Source: Candidatus Poribacteria bacterium
GTDB lineage: Bacteria; Poribacteria; WGA-4E; JAJDTR01
DNA length: 58,374 bases
Reading direction: 5' to 3'
Assembly: GCA_022827055.1 (NCBI GenBank)
Contig: JAJDTR010000108.1
Span: 1-58,374 of the forward strand
How positions within the stretch are numbered: position 1 is the stretch's first letter; each line of letters begins with the position of its first letter. The notes under the pieces are model-generated. The model was not told the origin of the DNA, ran no database searches, and worked only from the letters and a program-made list of their open reading frames with translations. This document shows, in pieces, positions 27,366 to 35,867 of the stretch. The position numbers and the translations under genes were made by a program.

Positions 27366-28070
27366 ATGCACCAGTCAACAGAGTCACACCGCACAGCCAA
27401 GAATCTGACGCCTGAAGAGATAAGGCGATACCGGACAAGACACCTACGCTCCGCAAAAACAAAACAGCTTGACGAGCCGTTGCTGCAACGTGCTTGGCAA
27501 ACGGCACATCGAGTTGCCGGAATGTTGTACGAGGACTTTGGCGCAACACAAGTCGCGGTGTTCGGATCTCTTGCGGGAAAGGAATGGTTCTCAAAATGGT
27601 CGGACATTGATATTGCCGTTTGGGGCATTCCGACTGAGAATTACCTTCGCGCAATGTCGGAAGCCGAGAACATCAGCCGGTTGTTCAAAGTCGACCTTAT
27701 TGATTTTGAAAGTTCTAGCGGACTTTTCCGCGAGAGGGTTGCGAACGGAGCCATCAGAATTGCAAAAGGAGAGATTTACAAGGTGGACAGGAGTTATCTA
27801 ATCCGACGCATCTCTGATGAACGCGCGAAAATAGGAGAGACCGTGAAGAAGATCGGAAAAAGATTAGAGAAAATCGAAACTGCCCCCGTCGAATACAGAG
27901 AGGAGATTGAAACGACGATTGGCAAGAATCTTACGGATTTTACAGGGGAATGGAGAACATCTTTAAGCGGATCGCCCTTGATGTCGACCTGCGCATGCTC
28001 GACGGAAGTATGCGGCACAAGGAACTGTTATCACAGATGGCAGAACCGCAAGCAGAACGGCCAGCCGTAA
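27366..28070 (+). CDS. mntA: MntA-type nucleotidyltransferase antitoxin fused to the first half of HepT
   Basis: The first 140 residues are a minimal nucleotidyltransferase: VAVFGSLAGKEWFSKWSDIDIAVWG gives GS-x(n)-DxD, the catalytic signature of MntA antitoxins that AMPylate HepT toxins. Without a stop, the frame continues through VDRSYLIRRISDERAKIGET, which is the start of a HepT-like protein, to NLTDF. It then leaves the HepT frame at a run of four T (27938-27941) and ends in about 40 unrelated residues. AGGAGG stands 8 bases before the ATG at 27366, so this start is preferred to 27348. A GTG at 27783, with GGAGAG upstream, could be a separate HepT start. Confidence 0.75.
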   Translation: MHQSTESHRTAKNLTPEEIRRYRTRHLRSAKTKQLDEPLLQRAWQTAHRVAGMLYEDFGATQVAVFGSLAGKEWFSKWSDIDIAVWGIPTENYLRAMSEAENISRLFKVDLIDFESSSGLFRERVANGAIRIAKGEIYKVDRSYLIRRISDERAKIGETVKKIGKRLEKIETAPVEYREEIETTIGKNLTDFTGEWRTSLSGSPLMSTCACSTEVCGTRNCYHRWQNRKQNGQP

Positions 28071-28285
28071 TTTCCACAGGTGTTTACGAGTATCTTCAAG
28101 AACTTCTGGAGTTTCGCCACGTCTTCAACAATATCTATCAAGAAGAACTGATTTACGAGAAAACGGAGCAAAATGCGAGGCAGATTGGGGATATATTTGT
28201 CACATTCTCTGCGAAATTGGATACCTTTTTTGCTTTTCTAAAAGGACCTGAGTCACAAATGAATGTTGAGATCGACAATCGCTGA
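27941..28285 (+). pseudogene. hepT: HepT-like HEPN toxin, C-terminal half after a frameshift
   Basis: In the next frame HepT resumes as YRGMENIFKRIALDVDLRM, then HKELLSQMAEPQAERPAVIS, ELLEFRHVFNNIYQEEL and a C-terminal helix. The words TGMENIFK and EFRHVFNNIY are typical of the HepT-like HEPN family; Arg and His in the latter correspond to the RNase motif. Adding one T to the run at 27938-27941 joins it to the preceding frame and yields the normal DFYRGMENIF. As it stands the toxin cannot be made in one piece, except by frameshifting, or as a short product from the ATG at 27950. Confidence 0.75.
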
Positions 28286-28480
28286 TACTATTCTTGTAGG
28301 GACAACTTTCCCGTGATTAATCTCGGGACAACATTTGGGGTTGCCTCCTACGAAGTCTTTATTGACCAGAAGTAGTCAAATACTGTCCGTCAGAGGAATC
28401 AAAACTGGTTTTCCGGCTTGGCTCTTTGTGAAAGTCTTTGCAAACCCGAAACCCAGTGGCATCTGAAGGAAAAAGTTGGT

Positions 28481-30649
28481 ATGGCAAAAAGAAAAAAGAA
28501 GCGAGGTTATCGTGGTGCACGTCCCGCATCACGTCCTTCAACTGCTGACATTGGCATAACTCTCTATCAGAGAGGGGAAATAGCATTTCGGTTGAAGGAC
28601 TATGCCACTGCGGTGAAATCATGGAGATCGGAAATAAGAGCAAATCCTAACGCAGGCTTATCGCGAAGGTTAGCAGAGGCGCATTTTCGCTATGCACTCT
28701 CAATGGACCGTGAACGTAACCTGACGCAAATCATTTCTGAATTACATCAGGCAAGCCGCCAGGCGCCCGATGTGGCAATCTACCGCTATCACTTAGGGTT
28801 AGCTTATCACCAAAAGAAACAGCACAATAAAGCAATAGACGCCTACCGTCAGGCTTTGGGGCTGCGGCCCGATGATGAACGCTTCCAAAGGCATCTGGCA
28901 TTTGCGAGCGCTGAATTAGGTCAAGATATCCAAAATCCCGTTGTGAGCGTCATGAAATCAATACAACAGGAGAGATACACTGAAGTCCACGAAACACTTG
29001 AGCGACACTCCGTGGGCGAAATTCATGGTGTGGTTGAAGGGTGTGTCTCTGCAATTCGCGGGGAATACGCAAAGGCGAAAAGACAACTCAATCAGTACAA
29101 AGCCACTAAATACGGCGCCCCAATCTCCTATTATCTAGGCTTAATCTACGCCCAAGAGGGCAAGGAATCTAGCGCGATTAAACATCTTGAGGCCGCAATA
29201 ACTGAACCATATGTCACGAATGCGTGCAAACCCATTTTAATCGGCATCTATAAGCAGCGAGCGGCTGCATATGTCGAGGCTGGCGAGCACGCCAAAGCCA
29301 ACCGCCTATGGAACAAAATCGCTCAACTTGACCCGCAAGATACAGCCGCGGACAACGCGACATCCGCCTCGCTCCAAGAAGGCTTCCACCAAGCGTCCGA
29401 AGGAAATTTCAGCCAAGCGATGCGTTCGTGGAAACGTCTCATCAACCGAGGTGTTGAACACCCCGCGCTGCTTCAGAACTATGCGATTGCGTGCGACCGA
29501 TCGGAGAATTACGAAAACGCGATAGAAACGTGGCAACAGCTTGCAACGGTATGGGAGCAACAACTGCCGACCGCGCCTGACAAAGAACGGCTGAAACGCA
29601 AACTGGCGCTTGTTTACCGTCGTATCGGTGAGATCGCATTGCGTCTGGGTGATGTATATCGAGCAAAAGAAGCCTATAAGAAGGCATTGACGTTTGTCCC
29701 GGAAGATTTGGAGATTCGCTTAAGACTCGTGACACTCTTGGCTGAGGAGGATAATTTAAATGCCGCAGTGCGTCAGCTCCGACAGCTGCGGCGGCGCCAT
29801 CCCGATAATATCCGCGTTCTGGAGCTCGAAATAACACTTAGTCTTGAGAGCGACAATGATCGCAAAGCCCTCCAGGCTTGCCTGGAGATTCTTAAACTTG
29901 ACCCGAAACACCGGAAGGCAATAGAACTGTTAGAATCCCTCGGCATTGAGTGTGTCCAACGACTTTCAAATCAGAAAGAACATCGACAAGCCAGCCGGCT
30001 GCTGCAAAATTTTATAGAAGTATATCCGACTCATACACCTTTTTATATCATGCTTGGTGCCGCATTTCTTAAACAAAACCGCGTCACAGAAGCCGATCGC
30101 GTTTTGGCAGACGCGATTGAGATTGCAAAGAATAAGGCGCTGGCTCTTGCACAAGTAGGTGCTGCTTACTTGTCCACCGAGCATTTTGACCGTGCAGAAA
30201 GTTATTTCAAGGACGCCGGTGGACTCGACTCGGAACAGCCCGAGGTATTGCTTGCCATTGGCGTAGCATACATGCCCTACGACGTCCAAAAAGCAAATCG
30301 CTATTTGAATCGGTTGATTGCCAGCCAGCCGGAGGATGAAGAGATGTTTGAGAATATAGCTCAGAGATTGCTAGGCTCAGGAATGCCTGATCGGGCACGA
30401 GAAATGATAAATCGGGGATTGAAAAAGTTTCCGAAATCCATTTCGCTTCTTATAGGGTCAATTACAATCGCTATCACTATGGAAGACTTTCCTCTGGCAC
30501 GTCAAACCGTGGCAAAGGCGCGGAAGGTAATTTTGGCTGCCGGGGAATATGAAGCGTTGCAAGCATTGTCCGCTGCGGAAATGATGTTGACAATGCGAGA
30601 GATGGGAGGTTTTTTTAATGAATTCGAAGACGTTGACAAACCCTTTTGA
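28481..30649 (+). CDS. Large TPR-repeat protein heading a chaperone cassette, 722 aa
   Basis: A soluble tetratricopeptide protein with a very basic N-terminus (MAKRKKKRGYRGARPASRPS) and no signal peptide or membrane segment. TPR units occur throughout, for example YRYHLGLAYHQKKQHNKAID, RRIGEIALRLGDVYRAKEAY, LAQVGAAYLSTEHFDRAESY and LLAIGVAYMPYDVQKANRYL. It is probably a scaffold or client-binding partner. The ATG at 28481 has AAGGA about 10 bases upstream and is preferred to the frame opening at 28418. Its 3' end overlaps the J-like gene by 32 bases, followed by grpE and an Hsp70 gene, so the four are almost certainly co-translated. A role as partner of that Hsp70 is inferred. Confidence 0.85.
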   Translation: MAKRKKKRGYRGARPASRPSTADIGITLYQRGEIAFRLKDYATAVKSWRSEIRANPNAGLSRRLAEAHFRYALSMDRERNLTQIISELHQASRQAPDVAIYRYHLGLAYHQKKQHNKAIDAYRQALGLRPDDERFQRHLAFASAELGQDIQNPVVSVMKSIQQERYTEVHETLERHSVGEIHGVVEGCVSAIRGEYAKAKRQLNQYKATKYGAPISYYLGLIYAQEGKESSAIKHLEAAITEPYVTNACKPILIGIYKQRAAAYVEAGEHAKANRLWNKIAQLDPQDTAADNATSASLQEGFHQASEGNFSQAMRSWKRLINRGVEHPALLQNYAIACDRSENYENAIETWQQLATVWEQQLPTAPDKERLKRKLALVYRRIGEIALRLGDVYRAKEAYKKALTFVPEDLEIRLRLVTLLAEEDNLNAAVRQLRQLRRRHPDNIRVLELEITLSLESDNDRKALQACLEILKLDPKHRKAIELLESLGIECVQRLSNQKEHRQASRLLQNFIEVYPTHTPFYIMLGAAFLKQNRVTEADRVLADAIEIAKNKALALAQVGAAYLSTEHFDRAESYFKDAGGLDSEQPEVLLAIGVAYMPYDVQKANRYLNRLIASQPEDEEMFENIAQRLLGSGMPDRAREMINRGLKKFPKSISLLIGSITIAITMEDFPLARQTVAKARKVILAAGEYEALQALSAAEMMLTMREMGGFFNEFEDVDKPF

Positions 30650-30968
30650 TGTATTGGGGATAGATGAAACAGCTTCTGATGCCGAGGTCAAGAAAGCCTA
30701 CTTTCAGATGGTACGGCAGTTTACCCCGGAGAAACACGCAGAACAATTTAAACAAATTCGGGATGCTTACGACCTACTGAAAGACCCCTCTCTTCGTTTG
30801 GAAGCAGAGGTGTTTAGCCCTATCAATCCTCCAAGTCCGTCTGTTTCGGAAAATGTCGAGCTGCCCCCGATAAAGATAGACGGCGACATTTTGCTATGGT
30901 GGATGAAACGCACCCTCACCGACTTAGAGCGTACAGATTTTACGAGTGATTTTAATGAGGTTCTTTGA
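30618..30968 (+). CDS. J-domain-like protein lacking the HPD motif, 116 aa
   Basis: The first 65 residues have the J-domain pattern: NPFDVLGIDETASDAEVKKAYFQMVRQ, then KQIRDAYDLLKDPSLR. The HPD tripeptide needed to stimulate Hsp70 ATPase reads TPE (RQFTPEKHAEQF). The C-terminal 50 residues include LPPIKIDGDILLWWMKRT, without a known zinc-finger or substrate domain. The gene overlaps the preceding TPR gene by 32 bases and the following grpE by 14, so translation is coupled. It may tether the Hsp70 to the TPR protein rather than act as a classical co-chaperone. Confidence 0.8.
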   Translation: MNSKTLTNPFDVLGIDETASDAEVKKAYFQMVRQFTPEKHAEQFKQIRDAYDLLKDPSLRLEAEVFSPINPPSPSVSENVELPPIKIDGDILLWWMKRTLTDLERTDFTSDFNEVL

Positions 30969-31557
30969 AAGAGTTTCTAATTTCTGGAAATATGTAGAAG
31001 TTACTCACACGCCTCCCGCAGACATAGTAGATCCACCTCCGGAAGTGGTGAGTCAATCTCAGGCGGACGAGTTTCAAGATGCGATTGCCGAACTCAAAGA
31101 TGCAGTGCGGAAACTTGGACGCAACCAGCTTCGCGCAAATACTGTTTTGCAATCCGACCAGAACGAGATTAAACACATACTCCAACAGATAACCGCTTCC
31201 TCCGACGAACCGCATAAGGAGATGCTGGTGGAGTTGCTGGGCGTGGTGGATGGCTTGGAGGAAGGGATACACGCTATCAGACAACTAAGCGATGAGAATA
31301 GGCTTGTCTTCGCTTTGGCTGAAGGTTTTCTGATTGTGCATGAACGTCTGTTAAGTATTTTGAAGAAATGGGATGTGACTCCAATTGAGAGTGTTGGACA
31401 ACCGTTTGTTCCTCATCTACATCAAGCCGTGGATACCGTCTATGCGGCGGAAGTTCCGGAGAATGCTATTGTGGAAGAGCAACGACGCGGTTATCTGCGT
31501 GGCAACGAAGTCTTGAGATATGCCGAAGTCGTTGTGGCTAGGAATACGGAGCAATAA
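30955..31557 (+). CDS. grpE: GrpE-type nucleotide exchange factor, 200 aa
   Basis: The nucleotide exchange factor of Hsp70. An N-terminal coiled-coil-like region (FQDAIAELKDAVRKLGRNQL and beyond) is followed by a C-terminal beta-wing domain with IESVGQPFVPHLHQAVDTV, NAIVEEQRRGYLRGNEVLRY and AEVVVARN, which are specific to GrpE. The ATG at 30955 overlaps the J-like gene by 14 bases; a GTG at 30946 is also in frame. The stop codon is directly followed by the GTG start of the Hsp70 gene. As part of a cassette separate from a canonical dnaK locus, it probably serves this Hsp70 specifically. Confidence 0.9.
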   Translation: MRFFERVSNFWKYVEVTHTPPADIVDPPPEVVSQSQADEFQDAIAELKDAVRKLGRNQLRANTVLQSDQNEIKHILQQITASSDEPHKEMLVELLGVVDGLEEGIHAIRQLSDENRLVFALAEGFLIVHERLLSILKKWDVTPIESVGQPFVPHLHQAVDTVYAAEVPENAIVEEQRRGYLRGNEVLRYAEVVVARNTEQ

Positions 31558-33288
31558 GTGAAACCAATTGTCGGGATTGATTTGGGAACGACTAATTCTG
31601 AGGTGGCAATCCTCCGCGAGGGTAGATCTGTTGTGGTTCCAGATGCTACCGAGAATCGTATTCTTCCATCGTTTGTAGGGCTTTCTCCCACCGGGGAGAT
31701 ACTCGTTGGCGAATCGGCGCGAAACCAATATGTTGTTGCGCCCGAGCGTACGATTAAGTCAATCAAACGTAAGATGGGGCGTGACGAATGCGTGAACCTG
31801 GGCGAGGAAACCTATTCTCCTCAAGAGATTTCCGCATTTATCCTGAAACGGCTCAAAGCCATCGCCGAAGACTCACTGGGAGAATCCGTTGAACAGGCGG
31901 TAATCACGGTTCCCGCATACTTCTCTGATAAACAACGTCAGGCGACTAAGGATGCCGGTGAAATTGCAGGGCTAGAGGTGGTGCGTATTATCAACGAGCC
32001 GACGGCTGCCGCGCTAGCTTATGGATTGGATCGGGAGGAGGATCAGTTCCTCGTCGTATATGACCTCGGTGGAGGCACCTTCGACGTTTCTGTCATTGAA
32101 ATCAACTCAGGCGTGATAGAAGTCCGCGCCACTCATGGGAACACACAACTGGGAGGCGATGATTTTGATGCGGCGCTTGTAAAATATATTGCCGAAGATT
32201 TTCGACAGCAACACGGGGTTGACCTCCGCGCAGACCGTCGTGCGATGGCGCGTCTTACGCGCACAGCCGAACGCGCCAAGATTGCACTGTCCGATACGCC
32301 ATTCACAACAATCAGAGAGGAATTCATTGCGACGGTAAAGGGAAAGCCTATTCATTTGGAGATGGAAATTGAACGTTCACGCTTCGAGGCACTCATCAAC
32401 GACATGCTGGAATCGACGATTGAATGTGTCCAACAAGCCTTGGAAGATGCCTCGCTTACGACAGATGAAATTAACGAAGTACTTCTGGTGGGGGGATCGA
32501 CAAGGATTCCGCTTTTATCCGACATGATTGCCGATGTCATTGACGTAGAACCGCATTTAGAGATCGACCCGGAACTTTGCGTGGCTATGGGGGCGAGTGT
32601 ACAAGCAGGAATTATTGCCGGACAACCAATTGACGCCATATTGGTAGATGTGACGCCCTATTCGCTTGGGATTGAAGCCGCCACCTGGGATATGGGTGGT
32701 AGTCCAATGCTTGACCAATACAGCGTAATTATTAAGCACAATACACCTATTCCGGTGTCAAAATCAGAAGTTTACACCACACTCACGCCAGATCAGAAGA
32801 GTGTCGACATTAAAGTGTATCAGGGAGAGGAACCAATAGCTTCTCAAAACACATTCTTGGGGGAATTTCGTCTGGAAGGCGTCAAACGTACGAAGCGCGG
32901 AGAGCCGCAGATTGTTGTCAATTTCGATTACGATGTAAATGGCATTGTACATGTCTCTGCCCAAGACAAGCAAACAGGGCAAGAGAAGGAGATCGCAGTA
33001 ACTGCCACTCCGGATCGGCTGACCGAGGAACAGAAAACCGAAGCTACCGAACGGTTCGAAGATTTGGTTATCGATTTGGATGCTGTTCCCGCCGATCTCC
33101 ACGAAGAAGCGGTAGCCCTTAGGGAACGAGCCACCGAGGTTGCTGAATCATTAGACGCCGGCGTGGACAAAACGAAACTACAGGAACTGGTCGCCGAACT
33201 GGATAGTGCACTCGGCAGCCAAGATGAGGAAGCGATTGATGAATTACGGGAGGAACTTCTCGATTTCCTGTACGATCTCGAAGACTAA
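31558..33288 (+). CDS. Hsp70 (DnaK-like) chaperone with a short C-terminus, 576 aa
   Basis: An ATP-dependent chaperone. The nucleotide-binding domain has VGIDLGTTNSEVAIL, AVITVPAYFSDKQRQATKDA, INEPTAAALAYGLD, VYDLGGGTFDVSV and VLLVGGSTRIP. The substrate-binding domain shows VDVTPYSLGIEAA, NTPIPVSKSEVYTT, VKVYQGE-like VDIKVYQGEEP and VHVSAQDKQTGQE. The C-terminal lid is about 60 residues shorter than in DnaK (576 against about 640) and ends in an acidic stretch LREELLDFLYDLED. The start is a GTG directly after the grpE stop (TAA-GTG). Coupling to grpE, the J-like gene and the TPR gene suggests a specialised Hsp70 rather than the housekeeping DnaK. Confidence 0.92.
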   Translation: MKPIVGIDLGTTNSEVAILREGRSVVVPDATENRILPSFVGLSPTGEILVGESARNQYVVAPERTIKSIKRKMGRDECVNLGEETYSPQEISAFILKRLKAIAEDSLGESVEQAVITVPAYFSDKQRQATKDAGEIAGLEVVRIINEPTAAALAYGLDREEDQFLVVYDLGGGTFDVSVIEINSGVIEVRATHGNTQLGGDDFDAALVKYIAEDFRQQHGVDLRADRRAMARLTRTAERAKIALSDTPFTTIREEFIATVKGKPIHLEMEIERSRFEALINDMLESTIECVQQALEDASLTTDEINEVLLVGGSTRIPLLSDMIADVIDVEPHLEIDPELCVAMGASVQAGIIAGQPIDAILVDVTPYSLGIEAATWDMGGSPMLDQYSVIIKHNTPIPVSKSEVYTTLTPDQKSVDIKVYQGEEPIASQNTFLGEFRLEGVKRTKRGEPQIVVNFDYDVNGIVHVSAQDKQTGQEKEIAVTATPDRLTEEQKTEATERFEDLVIDLDAVPADLHEEAVALRERATEVAESLDAGVDKTKLQELVAELDSALGSQDEEAIDELREELLDFLYDLED

Positions 33289-33473
33289 TCGTCAGGGTAA
33301 AACTCATTGGATGATTGTCTGAACTGTGATTTATGAGATTATGGGATTGCCTTGATTGCTTGTGATGAGTTAACTAAACCGCTCCTTGACGCCACTAGGA
33401 TTTAGGGAAGAAACCAAGTTGTCAAGAAAAAACTCGGTTTCGATATGCGTGAGAACCACTAAACAGTTACCTC

Positions 33474-33953
33474 ATGAAAGACCTCACACACTTCGACGAG
33501 AAAGGTCACGCGCGGATGGTCGATGTCACGCCCAAACCGGAGACAGAACGCGTTGCCGTAGCCTGCGGGCATGTGACCGCCAGACCAGAAACGATTCGCT
33601 TGATTGCCGAGCGTGGTTTCAAAAAAGGGGATGTCCTCGAAGTTGCGCGGCTCGCCGGCATCATGGCGGCGAAGCGAACGGCGGATCTCGTCCCGCTGTG
33701 CCATCCGCTGGCACTTACCTCCGTCAAAGTAGACCTCTCCATTAACGACGCCGAGAACCGGATTGAGATTGAAGCCGAGGTACAAACGTTTGGACGCACA
33801 GGCGTGGAAATGGAGGCGCTCACCGCGGTTGCCGTTGCCGGTTTAACCGTCTATGATATGTGTAAAGCCGTTGACAGAGAGATGATTATTTCTGAGATAC
33901 GTTTGCGCAAAAAGACGGGTGGCAAAAGCGGTACGTTCGAACGACGGGAATAA
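33474..33953 (+). CDS. moaC: Cyclic pyranopterin monophosphate synthase
   Basis: MoaC converts 3',8-cyclo-7,8-dihydro-GTP to cyclic pyranopterin monophosphate in molybdenum cofactor synthesis. Family signatures are [59 protein letters not shown] and [13 protein letters not shown]. The length of 159 residues is normal. No Shine-Dalgarno sequence is seen before the ATG at 33474. No other moa or moe gene lies in the window, so the pathway is encoded elsewhere. The preceding spacer (33289-33473) holds an ACTCGGTTTC word of the repeat family but no clear promoter. Confidence 0.96.
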   Translation: MKDLTHFDEKGHARMVDVTPKPETERVAVACGHVTARPETIRLIAERGFKKGDVLEVARLAGIMAAKRTADLVPLCHPLALTSVKVDLSINDAENRIEIEAEVQTFGRTGVEMEALTAVAVAGLTVYDMCKAVDREMIISEIRLRKKTGGKSGTFERRE

Positions 33954-34059
33954 TCAACTGATTGGGGAATTCCCGTTCGCATGGCCAAGATATGCAGTTT
34001 CGATGCATCTTCTCATTCGCGATCGCGGATGCGTTGCTATCTCCCTCCGTAGGCTCATC

Positions 34060-34458
34060 TCATCGAAGCGCATTCCAAGGCGACTCATCACTCACGTCTA
34101 CCAACTGGTATCCTTCGTCCCCGCTGCTCGGACCCAGGGTGACAAACAGTTTTGCGGGCGCCGATGAAACATTGAACGACGCGTGCACGACATCGGCGGG
34201 AATGAATACCGAATCGCCCGCGTTCAACTCCTGCCGTCTATCTTCCAACCACTGTTCGATGCTTCCCCCTATAACGTAAATGACCTCTTCTTGATCCGGG
34301 TGCTTGTGAAAATCGTGCCCTTCCCCGGGCTCAAGATTGACTTCGATTGCGACGAGATCTTTGGCTCCGGTTGTTTGGGGACGACTTATCCACGTCATCG
34401 ATCCCCAGTCCAGTTCGTCTCGCTCGGCTTCGGCTGCAATGACGAATTTTCCCCGCAT
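34060..34458 (-). CDS. Cupin domain protein, 132 aa
   Basis: A small single-cupin protein. Motif 1 reads GEGHDFHKHPDQEEVIYVIGG, with the expected His, His and Glu metal ligands; motif 2 is AGDSVFIPADVVHASFN, with the final His. The frame is open to 34638, but the ATG at 34458 is preferred: AAGGAG lies 9 bases upstream, and the residues before it show no family resemblance. The substrate is unknown; such proteins range from isomerases to sensor-like binders. It is transcribed toward moaC, with a 106-base spacer between the convergent ends. Confidence 0.85.
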   Translation of the reverse strand: MRGKFVIAAEAERDELDWGSMTWISRPQTTGAKDLVAIEVNLEPGEGHDFHKHPDQEEVIYVIGGSIEQWLEDRRQELNAGDSVFIPADVVHASFNVSSAPAKLFVTLGPSSGDEGYQLVDVSDESPWNALR

Positions 34459-35034
34459 AACTCCAGTCTCCTTGCTTGTTTTTGTTGGGATTGGTAAATG
34501 TGCAAAACGCCCTTCATATTTACAATGATAGCAACTTCGCAGGCAGCGGATTATATCACGCTCAACCCATTGCGTCAATTGCCGAATACGGGGCGACCGC
34601 ACTTGAAATCTATTGATTGTGTCAGGATTCTTTCGCACTAGGGCGTGTTGACATTTATGTAATGTGTGTCCATAATTCGCCGATAAGTCTCTATCGTAGA
34701 GGCAAGGATCAAGCGAGTGGATAGCGAGTGCGATAGAGGATTTCTCAAGCGAGTGCCTACTTCGCTTGAACGCGCCAAAATTTGAGCGAAACCCAACCTA
34801 CGACCCCTAAGAAAATTATGACAAACTTAGCCCGATGCTCTTTTCTGTCGAGTGGAAAATTTAGATGCGTTTCCCCTGGGTGGGCCCGCCAATTCGCTTG
34901 CATCGGATGCGGCTTCACGTTATAATATCACCTCGCATGGCTCACGGGGAGCGGAAGGCACGCATGTGACCGGCGCAGCGAACTTTACCATACAGTATCC
35001 GAAATTCCGTGTTGTGGACTAATTCCGATTGGTG
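34459..35034. repeat. Spacer with an interspersed 58-bp repeat (copy 1) and CGATAG/AGCGAG text
   Basis: The 58-bp stretch 34642-34699 is about 86 percent identical to the reverse complement of 40528-40585. It is followed to about 34760 by text such as AAGCGAGTGGATAGCGAG, the reverse orientation of the CTATCGC/CGCTTGATC family. No gene was found. A promoter for the downstream operon is annotated at 34898-34926. Confidence 0.65.
34898..34926 (+). promoter_or_regulatory. Sigma-70 type promoter for the DUF6807-PoK-PPS-miaB operon
   Basis: TTGCAT at 34898-34903, a 17-base spacer and a perfect TATAAT at 34921-34926, about 110 bases before the first start codon at 35035. The good spacing and the consensus -10 make this the best candidate in the spacer. 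Confidence 0.6.
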
Positions 35035-35865
35035 ATGGCACTTCTACTGGACGAATCTTCCGGCTCCGAACTATCGATTGTGGATGGCGAGTCGCCAATA
35101 CTTACCTATCACCACGGGGGTGAACTCCATAAACCGTATTTTCATCCCATTTACGCACCCGACGAATCGATCGTCACGGATGACGCTCCGGGCGATCATC
35201 CCTATCATCACGGTTTGTGGTTCGCTTGGGAGAACGTAGATGGAGTCGACTATTATCGAGAAACCGACTGTGACGAATCGGAGCGCGGGCGGATTGTTCA
35301 TCGCGAATTCCGCGACAAGGGAGTAAACCAATACACCGCGCATTTCACAGTCGTCAGTGATTGGGTTGCCCCCGATAATTCCAAGCCGATTGAGGAACTT
35401 TGTCGGATTCGGGTTCATCGACCGCAGGAGGATCGGCAACTGATTGATTTGCAATTCAATTTCTTCGCTCGATCGCGGGATGTTTCAATCGGTGTGTCTC
35501 CCGAATCCCAAGGTCTTTGCTTTCGCGGCGCAGAAATGGAATATCGGAAGGTCACGAATTCCGACTATGCTATCGGTCAATCCGAGGTGAGCGGGAAAGC
35601 CGGTAAATGGTGTTCGCTTAACGGAGTCCTTTCAGATGAGGCGATCGGAGTAGCCATCTTCGACCACCCGTCGAATTTGGGGCATCCAACTCCTTTTTTC
35701 GCACTGGATGACGCAATCGGATTTCTCTCTACGTCCTTCGCCAAACCGCATACCATTGCGGCGGGTGAAACTCTGACGTTGAGTTACCGGATCGTGGTGT
35801 ACCTTGGAGATCTTTTCACATTCGATTTGTGGACGTGCTATGACGAGTACGCAAAACAGGGGTGA
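35035..35865 (+). CDS. DUF6807 (PmoA-like) family protein, second copy, 276 aa
   Basis: A second DUF6807 member, distinct from that at 2166-3011. Signatures are PILTYHHGGELHKPYFHPIY, GDHPYHHGLWFAWENVDGVD with the family HxxHHG cluster, and near the C-terminus FDHPSNLGHPTPFFALDD. It starts at an ATG (35035), with TTG and GTG just upstream as alternatives; no clear ribosome site is seen. No signal peptide. Its stop codon lies two bases before the start of the pantoate kinase gene, so it appears to be the first gene of that operon. Whether it is functionally linked to coenzyme A synthesis or is simply co-transcribed is unknown. Confidence 0.85.
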   Translation: MALLLDESSGSELSIVDGESPILTYHHGGELHKPYFHPIYAPDESIVTDDAPGDHPYHHGLWFAWENVDGVDYYRETDCDESERGRIVHREFRDKGVNQYTAHFTVVSDWVAPDNSKPIEELCRIRVHRPQEDRQLIDLQFNFFARSRDVSIGVSPESQGLCFRGAEMEYRKVTNSDYAIGQSEVSGKAGKWCSLNGVLSDEAIGVAIFDHPSNLGHPTPFFALDDAIGFLSTSFAKPHTIAAGETLTLSYRIVVYLGDLFTFDLWTCYDEYAKQG

Positions 35866-35867
35866 AT

